Under the pieces are notes generated by a model, which saw nothing but the letters and a program-made list of their open reading frames with translations, searched no databases and was not told the DNA's origin. Below are positions 8,191 to 16,577 of a DNA stretch of 51,822 nt, in pieces. The position numbers and the translations under genes were made by a program. The stretch is from CAXXOK01 sp964584315 (lineage in GTDB: Bacteria > Bacillota > Clostridia > Christensenellales > Aristaeellaceae). The stretch spans positions 1 to 51,822 of the forward strand of contig CAZOZO010000020.1 in the NCBI GenBank assembly GCA_964584315.1, given 5' to 3'. Within the stretch, counting starts at the first letter, position 1; each line of letters opens with the position of its first letter.

Positions 8191-8553
8191 GTGGAGAGAA
8201 CCGTTTTGGAGGCTCTTCGCGCCATGCGGCCTCCTTTTGCGTTGTATGAAGCGGACATCCACGCGATGGTGGGTGAGTGCCTTGCGCTGCATGGCCTTGC
8301 CTACACGCACGAGGCGCGCCTCGGCGGCGGTTGCCGCATCGACTACCTCGTGGGCGACGTGGGCGTGGAGATCAAGAAGGGCAAGCCAAACGCGACGCTC
8401 TTGCAACAGCAGCTCAACCGCTATGCCTTATGCGACCAGGTTGCGGCGCTTGTAGTGGTGACGTGGCAAAGCGTAGCCGTACCCGCCTGCATCGGCGGTA
8501 AGCCTGTGCGCACGCTGGTGTTGGGCCAGTTGTGGGGGGTGAGCCTGCCATGA
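8191..8553 (+). CDS. Small PD-(D/E)XK-like nuclease, partner of downstream helicase
   Basis: A 120-aa protein with a plausible PD-(D/E)XK core: CRIDYLVGDVGVEIKKGK gives Asp51, Glu60-Ile-Lys62, followed by a glutamine-rich helix LLQQQLNRYA (about 70-79) as in many such nucleases that use a Q-motif helix after the E-x-K strand. No other domain; no DNA-binding module seen. I prefer the GTG start at 8191 because GAGGGGAGG (8175-8183) sits seven bases upstream; the in-frame ATG at 8170 would put that ribosome site inside the gene. The stop overlaps the helicase start by ATGA, so the two are translationally coupled. The fold call is from motifs only; a VRR-NUC or Mrr-like relative is possible. Alternative: an inactive homologue. 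Confidence 0.6.
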   Translation: MERTVLEALRAMRPPFALYEADIHAMVGECLALHGLAYTHEARLGGGCRIDYLVGDVGVEIKKGKPNATLLQQQLNRYALCDQVAALVVVTWQSVAVPACIGGKPVRTLVLGQLWGVSLP

Positions 8554-10295
8554 GCGAAGCCGATCTGCTGCCGCCCTATCTGCGGACGGACGCTTCCTGC
8601 GCGCAGGAGGAACAAGCCTGCGGTACCCTGAGCTACAACAAAAAGCGCAACTGCTGGGTGGTCAAGGCTGACCCGAGCATGACCGAGTTTTGCAAGCGGC
8701 TGTTTCCCGGCACGGCGGCCAGCAAACGTGGCGAGGCGCGCTTTACGGCGCACAGGCGCATCGTTGGCGATCTCAACTGGCTCATGATGCGCTATCCGCT
8801 GGCACTGAAGCCGCAAGATGCGGCCCGCTGGCAGGAAGCCCTGGCAGACGCGCGCGCCTACGCTATCCGGCGTGAGGCGGCCAAACGCATGCCGGAGCGA
8901 GTGTCGCCGGAGCCAAGCGTGTTTGCCGGTACGCTTACGCCTTTCCAGCAGGAGGGGCTTGGGTTTTTGCTGCGTACCGACCGCTGCCTGCTGGCGGACG
9001 AGATGGGTCTTGGCAAAACCGTGCAGGCGCTGGCGATGCTCGCACAGCTGACGGCTTATCCGGCCATGGTAGTCGCGCCCGCGCACCTGATGCGCAACTG
9101 GGCCAGCGAGATCGCCCGCTTTGTGCACCACGCCGATGGGCTGCCCATCGCCGTGCATGTCGTGAAGGGGCTCAAACCTTACGACCTGCCGCCCGCCGAT
9201 ATCTACCTGATGCACTACCTGCTGCTGCGCGGCTGGAAGGAAGCCTTGCCTGAAATGCGGCTGCCTACCGTGATCTTTGACGAGATTCAGGAGCTGCGCC
9301 ACAGCGGTACCGAGAAATACTCTGCCGCAAGCCTGCTGGCCGAGCGCGCCAGCCGCGTGGTGGGCCTCTCCGGCACGCCCATCTACAACCGCGGCGCAGA
9401 GATATGGAACGTGGTCAACACCCTTGACTATCACTTTCTGGGCGATTATGAGAGCTTTACCCGTGAGTGGTGTTACGGATACGGCAACCAGATCGTCATC
9501 AAGCCTGAAGTGCTGGGCGACTACCTGCGAAACGAGGGCATGATGCTGCGCCGTACCAAGCAGGACGTGTTAAGCGACCTGCCCCCCAAACGCAGGCTGG
9601 TGATGAATATCGACAGCGACGACGGGGTATACCGCCAGCTGATGCAGCCGGTTACGGAAAAGCTGCACCAGCTCAAGCATGACTTGTCGCTCACCGCGGC
9701 GCGGCGCGCCATGGTGGCCCTGGAGGTGGAGCAGGGTGAGCGGCAGGCGACCGGTATCGCAAAGGCACCCTATGTGGCGCAGTTTGTGCGCGCCCTGCTG
9801 GAGGGTGGCGAGAAAGTGCTGCTGTTTGCCCACCACCATCAGGTGATGGATTTGTACCACCGCGAGCTGCACGCGTTTTCGCCTGCTTTTATCACCGGCC
9901 GGGAAACCACCGCGCAGAAAGAACGCTCGGTGGAGCGGTTCATGGAGGGGCGAACCGACCTTTGTTGTGTTTCGCTGCGTTCAGCGGCGGGTCTCAACTT
10001 GCAGCGGGCGACCTGCGTGGTCTTCGGCGAGCTGGACTGGTCGCCCGCGGTGCACAGCCAGGCGGAGGACAGGGCCCACCGCATGGGGCAGACGGACAGC
10101 ATCCTATGTTATTATCTGGTAAGCCAGGGCGGGAGCGATCAGGACATACAGGATGCACTGGGCCTGAAGGTGAGCCAGTTTGTGGCGCTGATGGGCGACG
10201 CGCCACCCACGCAGGATCAACTGAACGAGAGCACGCAATACGCCCAGCAGTATGTGGAAAAGCTGGTGCAGCGATTGCTGGAGGAAACGGCGTAG
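8550..10295 (+). CDS. SNF2-family DEAD/DEAH-type helicase/translocase
   Basis: A 581-aa protein with the two RecA-like lobes of SNF2 ATPases: Walker A ADEMGLGKT (about 149-157), VVAPAHLMRNW (Ia), DEIQ box in VIFDEIQELRHS (about 243), motif III GLSGTPIYN, and in lobe 2 SLRSAAGLNL plus the arginine-finger motif DRAHRMGQTDS (about 505-515). The N-terminal 130 residues show no known domain; the protein is shorter than Rapl/HepA or SWI2 proteins and has no SWIM domain, resembling compact SNF2 enzymes of phages and SMARCAL1-like proteins. Overlap ATGA with the nuclease gene fixes the start at 8550 and implies a joint role, perhaps DNA repair or defence (inference). It ends 211 bases before the next gene. 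Confidence 0.85.
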   Translation: MSEADLLPPYLRTDASCAQEEQACGTLSYNKKRNCWVVKADPSMTEFCKRLFPGTAASKRGEARFTAHRRIVGDLNWLMMRYPLALKPQDAARWQEALADARAYAIRREAAKRMPERVSPEPSVFAGTLTPFQQEGLGFLLRTDRCLLADEMGLGKTVQALAMLAQLTAYPAMVVAPAHLMRNWASEIARFVHHADGLPIAVHVVKGLKPYDLPPADIYLMHYLLLRGWKEALPEMRLPTVIFDEIQELRHSGTEKYSAASLLAERASRVVGLSGTPIYNRGAEIWNVVNTLDYHFLGDYESFTREWCYGYGNQIVIKPEVLGDYLRNEGMMLRRTKQDVLSDLPPKRRLVMNIDSDDGVYRQLMQPVTEKLHQLKHDLSLTAARRAMVALEVEQGERQATGIAKAPYVAQFVRALLEGGEKVLLFAHHHQVMDLYHRELHAFSPAFITGRETTAQKERSVERFMEGRTDLCCVSLRSAAGLNLQRATCVVFGELDWSPAVHSQAEDRAHRMGQTDSILCYYLVSQGGSDQDIQDALGLKVSQFVALMGDAPPTQDQLNESTQYAQQYVEKLVQRLLEETA

Positions 10296-10506
10296 CGGGC
10301 GGGGGAATGGAGCCCATGGATCGCCACGCGGACGTAAAAAGAGCGGGGTCGATCATCACCGTTCGCTTGACTGCGCCGGTGCGTGGCGTCACTCGTCGAC
10401 CGGCTCGTAATGTATCGCTTGCGCTGCTCGTAGATGCCGCTGCATCATCGGTTGGCCAGCGCCATACTGCAACGCCGACAAAGCTTCGCACCTGAAAGGA
10501 GCAAAG

Positions 10507-11196
10507 ATGCCCTATAGCAACTATTGTAAAAAATGCAATGCCGAGACACCAACCGTGGAAACCTGCCCCCGTTGCGGCGCGAAGCTGACTCGCGCGGGCG
10601 AGCGCCTCGCTTTTACGGTGGATCGCATGCCAGTGCGCGACTGGTTTTCGTGGAACGCCATGCTCCGCATCGTGGTGCCGGTGGTGGGTGTGGTGCTACT
10701 GGCCACAGTGCTGGCGGAGTCGATTGCCGAAGGTGCGCGCGGCGTGCAGGCCGTGTTTATACAAGGTTTTTTTTGGACGCTCTTCAGCGCGCTGGGGCTG
10801 ATGCTGCTCTTTACGCTCGCGTTGCTTGCCATGCAGGGGCGCGAGGTGGTGCGATATGTGCTGGATGGCAAGGGCGCGCATACCTACGTTTATATCAAAG
10901 AGCCGCGCACCATGAACCTTTACGCACGGCTGACCACACCGCAGGCTGTGGCAGCGCTGCAGCAGGATGCACCCGAGCCGATGGCCGGATACCAGTTCGT
11001 GCGGCGCGCGGATATCGCGTGGGCGCAGGTGCGGCGCGCGGGTTTTTGGCCGGAGACGCGAACCATATTATTGTACCAGCCCACCTTCTGGCTGGCGCTG
11101 TGCATTCGCGCAGGGCAGAGCGGCTATGCCGAGGCCGAAGCGCATGTGCTGAAGAAGGTACCCAAGCGAAAGCGCGGCCGCAAGCGACGCAAGTAG
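10507..11196 (+). CDS. Membrane protein with N-terminal zinc ribbon, function unknown
   Basis: A 229-aa protein. It opens with a double-CxxC zinc ribbon (YCKKC at 7-11 and CPRC at 20-23), then two hydrophobic helices (about 55-75 and 85-108), a soluble C-terminal region of about 110 residues containing a possible hydrophobic stretch (FWLALCIRA), and a very basic tail KKVPKRKRGRKRRK. I do not recognise the family. Zinc ribbon plus membrane anchor suggests a sensor or scaffold at the inner membrane face, but that is inference. AAAGGAG lies directly upstream. The 211 bases before it show no clear promoter, so it may be read through from the helicase gene. Confidence 0.7.
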   Translation: MPYSNYCKKCNAETPTVETCPRCGAKLTRAGERLAFTVDRMPVRDWFSWNAMLRIVVPVVGVVLLATVLAESIAEGARGVQAVFIQGFFWTLFSALGLMLLFTLALLAMQGREVVRYVLDGKGAHTYVYIKEPRTMNLYARLTTPQAVAALQQDAPEPMAGYQFVRRADIAWAQVRRAGFWPETRTILLYQPTFWLALCIRAGQSGYAEAEAHVLKKVPKRKRGRKRRK

Positions 11197-11237
11197 AGCA
11201 TTTGCCCCAAATGTTACGTAAATATGAAATGTTTACC

Positions 11238-11266
11238 TTGACATGCGTAATATTGTTGCATACAAT
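11238..11266 (+). promoter_or_regulatory. Strong SigA-type promoter of the SH3/peptidoglycan-binding protein
   Basis: Perfect TTGACA (11238-11243), 17-base spacer, TACAAT (11261-11266), in an AT-rich patch within GC-rich surroundings. Confidence 0.9.
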
Positions 11267-11324
11267 AGAAACGTTGACAGGAAACCTAAGCGCTGGCATA
11301 GCCATGCGCCTTGGAGGGTGAAGG

Positions 11325-13880
11325 ATGAAAACGCACTTTTTGCGCGCCGTGGCCGTGCTGCTCGCGCTTCTGCTTTCGGCCGTGTCGCTGGCGGCAGCGT
11401 TTGCGGCTACCTACCCGTATGATACCACCTCCGGCGAGAGCGTCAAGCTGCGCAGAACAGCCAGCACCTCGGCCGTGGTGCTGGCGACCATCGACGCGGG
11501 TGAAGCGATCACCGTACTGGGCAAAACCGATCGCTTCTATAAAGTGAAGTATAAAAACTATACGGGTTATGCGATGATCGAATATGTCGACGGCGCGAGT
11601 GAGACGCTCGCCCCCGGCACCACGCAGGCCATCATTACCTCGGTCACCAGCTATCCGTACAGCACCAGCACCGTGGCGCGCGCCAAGCTGCGCAAGTCTG
11701 CGGATATCGATTCCGACGTGCTCACCGTGGTGCCGCAGGAGGCACTCATCACTGTATACGATGTGACCAGCAACGGCTTCGCCAAGGCGAAATACGCGGG
11801 CAAGACGGGCTATCTGCTCACCTCGCTGATCGTGCTGGGTAACATTCCCACGCCGACGCCTGTCGCGGAGGCGACCCTCAGCCCGCAGGCGGCGCGCTAC
11901 ACCAACCTCAAAAGCGGCGCTGCGGGCAGCCAGGTGCGCGCGCTTCAGGAGGCGCTGACCGAGCTGGGCTTTTACACGGCGAAGGTCGATTCCAAATACG
12001 GCGCTGGCACCAAAACGGCGGTGCTCGCCTTTGAGAAGAAAAACGGACTGGCGGAGGACGGCATTGCGGACGGCGACCTGCAGCTAATGCTGTTTGAAGG
12101 CAAGCCCAAAAACAGCAAGGGTGTGCGCAAGGATGTCAAAACCGTGCCCCTCGTGTCGGGCGTGACCATCAAGAGCGCCGATACGGGCGAAGCGGTCGAA
12201 AAGCTGCAGACCCGCCTCAAAGAGCTGGGCTACTATACCTCCGCTCTGACCGGCGTGTGTGACAAGGCGACAGTTGCTGCCATCAAAGCGTTCCAAAGCA
12301 AAATGGGCATCATCAGCGATGGTGTCGCCACCGCCGATGTGCTGACCATCCTTTACGGGGCGACTGCGGTTTCCGCTTCGGAAGTGGTCGCGCCCACCGC
12401 TTCGCCAACGGTGGCGCCGCCCACCGGTACGCTGCGCAGCGGCGATTCGGGCGCGGAGGTCAAACAGCTCCAGCAGCGCTTGACCGCCCTTGGTTACTAT
12501 AGCGGCACCGTAGATGGCAAGTTTGGCGATGGCACCGTGAAGGCCCTCAAAGCTTTCCAGAAGAAAAACGGCCTCACGCAAGACGGCGTGTGCGGCGCGC
12601 AGACGCGCACCGTGCTCTTTGCCGCAAACCCCATCTACGCAACCAGCACTGCTGCGCCTACGCCGACGCCCACGCTTACGATCACGGAGGACACGACGGT
12701 CACCATCCAGTCCGGCTCGCGCGGGTCGGTGGTGCTGAGCCTGCAGCGGCGCCTCAGCGAACTGGGCTTTTATACCTCGCGGCTGGACGGCGTGTACCTC
12801 ACCGACGACATCGCCGCAGTGCGTGCATTCCAGAAGGCCAACGGCCTGACCGTAGACGGCAAGGCGGGTTACCTGACCCAGCTGGCGCTCTACAGCAGCA
12901 CGGCCATCCGCGGCGATATGAGCAACACCACCGTCACGGCCACCATGCGCTACGGCGACACCGGCGATAACGTGACCACGCTGCAAAACCGCCTGATCGA
13001 GCTTGGCTACCTCGTGGGCACGGCGGACGGCCGGTTTGGCACAAGTACCAAGACCGCGCTGGTAGCGTTCCAAACCGCCAATAACCTCACGCGCGACGGC
13101 GTGGCGGGCGCAACGACGCAAACGGCTCTTTACTCCAACTCTGCCGTTAAGAACACGGTCAAGTCCAGCACGTCCCTCAAGCCGGGCACCATCAGCGACG
13201 CGGTGAAAGATCTTCAGGAGCGCCTGATCGCCCTCGGCTACTTGACCGGCAAGGCGGATGGCAACTTCGGCACGAAAACGAGCCTGGCGCTGATCGCCTT
13301 CCAGAAGAACAACGGCATCTCCGGAGACGGCGTGGCGGGTACGTCCACGCTGGTCAAGCTCAACAGCTTGAATGCCGTTTCTGCGAGCGGCGCCACCTCG
13401 TCCACCAATTCGGCCTCCGCACCCACGCTTTCCTCAGCGCCCAACGCGGGCAGCGTGCGCTACGCTAACTGGTTTACTGAGGTGAAAGCTCGTTGCAAGC
13501 TATACCCCAACGCGACTATTTACGACTTCTCCACGGGCTTAAGCTGGCAAGTGAATATCTTCAGCCTTGGCGCGCATGCCGATGCGGAGCCCCTGACCGC
13601 GACTGATACCGCCAACATGCGCAAGGCCTTTGGCGGCGTGACCACGTGGAACCCCAAGGCCGTTTGGGTGGTGTTCAGCGACGGGCGGGTGTACATGGCC
13701 TCCACGCACGATACGCCGCACGGTACGTCCCATATCTCGGGCAACAGTTTTGCCGGGCATCTATGCATCCATTTCCCGCGCACGGCGGAGCAGGTGGCGG
13801 CCATCGGCCCATATGCCACATCCCACCAGAAAGCCATTGACCTTGGCTGGGCAGCCACGCTGGCGCGCGCTGGCAGGTAA
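11325..13880 (+). CDS. Secreted protein: two SH3 domains, six peptidoglycan-binding repeats, novel C-terminal domain
   Basis: 851 aa, exported. Signal peptide 1-28 (hydrophobic core LLALLLSAVSLAAA, cleavage near AFA-AT). Two bacterial SH3 domains (about 30-90 and 108-170), then six PG_binding_1 repeats (about 194-258, 282-344, 369-432, 461-523, 540-603, 618-680), each built on LQxRLxxLGYYxGxxDGxFGxxTxxALxAFQ, joined by Thr/Pro/Ser linkers. The C-terminal region (about 711-851) is a separate domain with HADAEPLT (His751), WNPKAVWV, HDTPHG (His795, His799), SHISGN (His803) and GHLCIHF (His812, Cys814, His816). This is not the YkuD L,D-transpeptidase motif; similar tails occur in clostridial wall proteins without a known activity. 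GGAGGG precedes the ATG. A cell-wall-bound enzyme or binding protein is likely. Monocistronic, with strong promoter and terminator. Confidence 0.88.
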   Translation: MKTHFLRAVAVLLALLLSAVSLAAAFAATYPYDTTSGESVKLRRTASTSAVVLATIDAGEAITVLGKTDRFYKVKYKNYTGYAMIEYVDGASETLAPGTTQAIITSVTSYPYSTSTVARAKLRKSADIDSDVLTVVPQEALITVYDVTSNGFAKAKYAGKTGYLLTSLIVLGNIPTPTPVAEATLSPQAARYTNLKSGAAGSQVRALQEALTELGFYTAKVDSKYGAGTKTAVLAFEKKNGLAEDGIADGDLQLMLFEGKPKNSKGVRKDVKTVPLVSGVTIKSADTGEAVEKLQTRLKELGYYTSALTGVCDKATVAAIKAFQSKMGIISDGVATADVLTILYGATAVSASEVVAPTASPTVAPPTGTLRSGDSGAEVKQLQQRLTALGYYSGTVDGKFGDGTVKALKAFQKKNGLTQDGVCGAQTRTVLFAANPIYATSTAAPTPTPTLTITEDTTVTIQSGSRGSVVLSLQRRLSELGFYTSRLDGVYLTDDIAAVRAFQKANGLTVDGKAGYLTQLALYSSTAIRGDMSNTTVTATMRYGDTGDNVTTLQNRLIELGYLVGTADGRFGTSTKTALVAFQTANNLTRDGVAGATTQTALYSNSAVKNTVKSSTSLKPGTISDAVKDLQERLIALGYLTGKADGNFGTKTSLALIAFQKNNGISGDGVAGTSTLVKLNSLNAVSASGATSSTNSASAPTLSSAPNAGSVRYANWFTEVKARCKLYPNATIYDFSTGLSWQVNIFSLGAHADAEPLTATDTANMRKAFGGVTTWNPKAVWVVFSDGRVYMASTHDTPHGTSHISGNSFAGHLCIHFPRTAEQVAAIGPYATSHQKAIDLGWAATLARAGR
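11904..13364 (+). repeat. Six tandem peptidoglycan-binding coding repeats
   Basis: About 65-codon units at residues 194-258, 282-344, 369-432, 461-523, 540-603 and 618-680 of the secreted protein. They are similar at protein level (ALGY, DGxFG, AFQKxNGL, DGVAG) but diverged in DNA, so they are old duplications. The first two units are the most divergent. Confidence 0.85.
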
Positions 13881-13885
13881 AGAAA

Positions 13886-13929
13886 ACACAAAAGCGAGGC
13901 TCCTTTCAGGGAGCCTCGCTTTTGTGTGT
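13886..13929. terminator. Bidirectional terminator
   Basis: ACACAAAAGCGAGGCTCC (13886-13903) pairs with GGAGCCTCGCTTTTGTGTGT (13910-13929) around a six-base loop; A- and T-runs on both sides serve the two convergent genes. Confidence 0.9.
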
Positions 13930-13943
13930 GTCTGTCGTTTCGG

Positions 13944-14813
13944 TCAGAGTTCGACCGTCATCAGTGTTTTTTCGATCAGCAGCGCGGGCTTGAGCTGCAG
14001 TTTGGCATTGCGCAGGTTCTCAAGCCCCATGTCCTCTTCGCGGTTGATGAATTCAAACGGGGCGAGCGAGTGGGCATATTCGGCGTAAGCCTGAATGATG
14101 GCGGAATAGACGCCGGTGTAGCCGGGCAGCGCCTTTTCGGCAACAACGTCCAAGAGCGACGGGCGGGGGTGGGAGCCAACGGCAAAGGCAACGGGCTGAC
14201 CATCCGCGTAGAGCAAGCCGCCGCTCTGGCCCAATGCGAAGGGGCAGCGCACCATCCGCTCGATAGCGACGCGCTCCACCGCGAGCATAGCGCCCTCGTG
14301 TGCGCTGTCCCACGCGTCTACCACAGCCAGACAATCGCCTGCGTTATCAGGCGTGAGGGGCGCAAAGCGCCAGTCATACTTGCGTTTGAACTGCGCCACC
14401 TGATTGCGCTTGGCAGCGTAGTCATGCCCGGGCATCGAAATCAGGTCCTCTGCTCGGTACACATAGTCGTACAGATCACGGCGCGGCTCGGCGGTAAAGC
14501 CGGCGGGGAACCGGCAGCCCTCTTTCTCCACACACAGGAAGCGGAATGCTTGCCCGCCCTGCGCGCGTTCATAGGCCATCAGCGCGTGCAGCAAAGCGTC
14601 AAAATCTTCCGTTTCATAAGGCGCGATGTAGCAACTGCAGCCTTGCAAGGAGAAACGAAGTACAAATTGGTTTTGCCAATAGGCGACCTGCGTGTGGTCA
14701 TAATGCAGCCAGACGTACAGCCGGAATGCGTCAAACTCACTGCTGAGCGCCTTGAGCTTTTGCTGGCGCTCCCAGATCAGTGGCAAGTCCTGGTCGGTCA
14801 TGGGGTGAAACAA
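13944..14813 (-). CDS. DUF2156 protein (phosphatidylglycerol lysyltransferase C-terminal-like, GNAT fold)
   Basis: 289 aa, matching the DUF2156/LPG-synthase C-terminal family: N-terminal FHPMTDQDLPLIW, aromatic stretch LYVWLHYDHTQVAYW, the YVYRAEDLISMPGHDYAAKR segment where the family shows its 'L..l.G...kkRn' motif, and a C-terminal INREEDMGLENLRNAK motif. The same domain in MprF transfers lysine to phosphatidylglycerol, but here there is no membrane part, so it is a stand-alone cytosolic member of unknown acceptor. Start is uncertain: TTG at 14811-14813 keeps the conserved N-terminus but its ribosome site is poor; ATG at 14801 would remove four residues. Own promoter upstream on the minus strand. 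Confidence 0.8.
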   Translation of the reverse strand: MFHPMTDQDLPLIWERQQKLKALSSEFDAFRLYVWLHYDHTQVAYWQNQFVLRFSLQGCSCYIAPYETEDFDALLHALMAYERAQGGQAFRFLCVEKEGCRFPAGFTAEPRRDLYDYVYRAEDLISMPGHDYAAKRNQVAQFKRKYDWRFAPLTPDNAGDCLAVVDAWDSAHEGAMLAVERVAIERMVRCPFALGQSGGLLYADGQPVAFAVGSHPRPSLLDVVAEKALPGYTGVYSAIIQAYAEYAHSLAPFEFINREEDMGLENLRNAKLQLKPALLIEKTLMTVEL

Positions 14814-14929
14814 ACATCCATCTTCTTTCCTGTCGGTGGGTGTTACGCAAGCGCACCAGTCATACCAATTCGATATGGAATGGCGCGATTCCTCCGGCCA
14901 AGTTCAAAAAATGCCACAGGTTGGCACAC

Positions 14930-14958
14930 AGTATACCCAAATGCACACGCTGGCGCAA
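14930..14958 (-). promoter_or_regulatory. Promoter of the DUF2156 gene
   Basis: Minus strand: TTGCGC (14953-14958), 17 bases, TATACT (14930-14935). Leaves a leader of about 110 bases with no element I recognise. Confidence 0.65.
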
Positions 14959-15003
14959 GCGTTTATTCGTAAAAAATACACCCGAAAAAAACGCACGCAA
15001 ACG

Positions 15004-15032
15004 GTGACAAGCTAGCCGAAAAGTGTTATGAT
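15004..15032 (+). promoter_or_regulatory. Promoter of the glutamate-cysteine-ligase-like gene
   Basis: GTGACA (15004-15009), 17 bases, TATGAT (15027-15032) with extended -10 TGT. Divergent from the DUF2156 promoter. Confidence 0.75.
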
Positions 15033-15097
15033 AGCGACCGAAAAGGGGTCGCAAGCGCGATGTGCGGGCGGCCTGCCACCGGGGAGGCGCGCATCCT

Positions 15098-16411
15098 TTG
15101 GATGTTGACAGTCTGCTGTATCATTACCTGACGGACGGGATCCGCAGGAACCAAAAAAACCACGTGGGCATCGAGTTGGAGTTCCCGCTGGTGCCCATGC
15201 CTGGCAAAGCCTTCGACCCCGCCGTCGCGCATGCTTTGATGGCTGCCATGCTGCCCCTTGGCTACACTGTGAGCCGCACGGGCGCGGACGGCACACCGCT
15301 TGCCGCGCGCGACGAGGATGGCAACGTGTTTACCTTTGACACCTGCCTTGAAAACGTGGAGTTCGCCTCCGCCAGTGCGCCTTCCCTGTGGCCGCTGTAC
15401 AGGCGTTTTCGCGAGACGCTCGCCGCTGCGCAGGCTGCGCTTCAAAAGCAGGGCCACTGCCTGCTGGGCGTCGGGTTCAACCCTTTTTTGGCTAAGGGGC
15501 ACAACCCGCACCTGATCGAGCGGGAGCTCACGCTGGCCATTGCGGAATACTTTCAGCACCACCGCATGAAACGACGATATGTGAAAGATTTTTATTGCGT
15601 CATCTCCTCCGAGCAGGTGCATTTCAACACCAGCGTGGATGAGCTTCCGCTTTTATTTGAACTCTTTACCCGTTTGGATTGGCTTAATATCATGCTGTTT
15701 GCCGATTCGCCTGCGCGCATCGGCGGCAGGCACTACCTGTGTGCGCGCAACGAGCTGTACATGCAGTCCTCCTTTCGGGATATCGGGCTGGTTGGCGCGC
15801 AGCCGCTGGGCATGAAAACAGCCCAAGAGATCGCAAGCAGCTACGGCGATGCGTGCATCTTCATGCGCAAGCGTGGCGACAATGTGGAGATATTCGACCC
15901 CGTGCCCGTGCGCAAGTATTTCGAGCGGGACGACGCACAGGAGGAGGACATTCGTTCGCTTGACCTGGAGCGCAACATCGTGACCACATCCTATGGTACG
16001 GTCGAGTACCGCATGCTCTGCGCGCAGCCGTTTTCGCAGGCGTTTACGCCATCCGCTTTCAACTTGGGGCTGCGCATGGCCCTCAAGGATGCGCTGGAGC
16101 TGGCGCGCGCGTTCGATGCGCGGCACAATGCCCCCAAGCCCAACGAGCGCAACCGCCAGGCTTCGCTGGGCGTGTGTGCTTTTGCCGATACGGCGGATGT
16201 GCTTCACTACGCGCGCGAGCTTTTGATGCTTGCCCGCCACGGCCTGATATCGCGCGGCTTTGACGAGGAGGCGATGCTCTCCCCGCTCGATAGCCGCCTG
16301 TCGCTGCTGGATTCGCCTGCCGTCGCGTTGCTGCGGGAAGAGAAGGCGCACGGCGAGATACGCGCCTTCATGACGCGCGCGGAGCTTGGCGAGAGCTTCA
16401 CACAGCCCTGA
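15098..16411 (+). CDS. Glutamate-cysteine ligase (GCS fold) family protein
   Basis: 437 aa from the chosen start. Shows the GCS-type pattern: HVGIELEFPLV near the N-terminus (acidic metal-binding strand), a second acidic strand ENVEFASA, GVGFNPF (the family's GxHP-like loop) and VISSEQVHFNTSVDE, the Q-V-H motif of glutamate-cysteine ligases. Such enzymes join glutamate to cysteine or another amine using ATP, but the acceptor here is not knowable from motifs; no glutathione synthetase lies nearby. Start TTG (15098-15100) follows GGGGAGG (15081-15087) by ten bases; the upstream GTG at 15062 has no ribosome site. Monocistronic, with its own promoter and terminator. Confidence 0.72.
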   Translation: MDVDSLLYHYLTDGIRRNQKNHVGIELEFPLVPMPGKAFDPAVAHALMAAMLPLGYTVSRTGADGTPLAARDEDGNVFTFDTCLENVEFASASAPSLWPLYRRFRETLAAAQAALQKQGHCLLGVGFNPFLAKGHNPHLIERELTLAIAEYFQHHRMKRRYVKDFYCVISSEQVHFNTSVDELPLLFELFTRLDWLNIMLFADSPARIGGRHYLCARNELYMQSSFRDIGLVGAQPLGMKTAQEIASSYGDACIFMRKRGDNVEIFDPVPVRKYFERDDAQEEDIRSLDLERNIVTTSYGTVEYRMLCAQPFSQAFTPSAFNLGLRMALKDALELARAFDARHNAPKPNERNRQASLGVCAFADTADVLHYARELLMLARHGLISRGFDEEAMLSPLDSRLSLLDSPAVALLREEKAHGEIRAFMTRAELGESFTQP

Positions 16412-16450
16412 TACGGGCCTTTTGCTGTGAATATGCCCACCGCGCTTTCG

Positions 16451-16475
16451 ACCGCCCCTGCAAAGGGCGGTTTTT
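16451..16475 (+). terminator. Terminator after the GCS-like gene
   Basis: ACCGCCC (16451-16457), seven-base loop, GGGCGGT (16465-16471) followed by TTTT. Confidence 0.85.
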
Positions 16476-16518
16476 GTTTGCGAACGGGGGACATGTGCGC
16501 GCTTTTTTCGCGCGACGG

Positions 16519-16547
16519 TTGAAAAACCGTGCATGTCATGGTACATT
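16519..16547 (+). promoter_or_regulatory. Promoter of the radical SAM-rng-miaB-mutSL operon
   Basis: TTGAAA (16519-16524), 17 bases, TACATT (16542-16547) with extended -10 TGG. The only clear promoter before a string of ten plus-strand genes. Confidence 0.75.
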
Positions 16548-16577
16548 AAGCAAGGAACCCCAGAATGGAGGCACAGG

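Noticed and set aside
11904..13364. CRISPR-like or DNA-level tandem repeat
   Set aside because: Repeats are protein-level only, about 195-280 bases apart and strongly diverged in DNA; they encode PG-binding domains.
13600..13800. YkuD L,D-transpeptidase active site at the end of the PG-binding protein
   Set aside because: The SHGC-R pattern is absent; the GHLCIHF motif and the His spacing differ.
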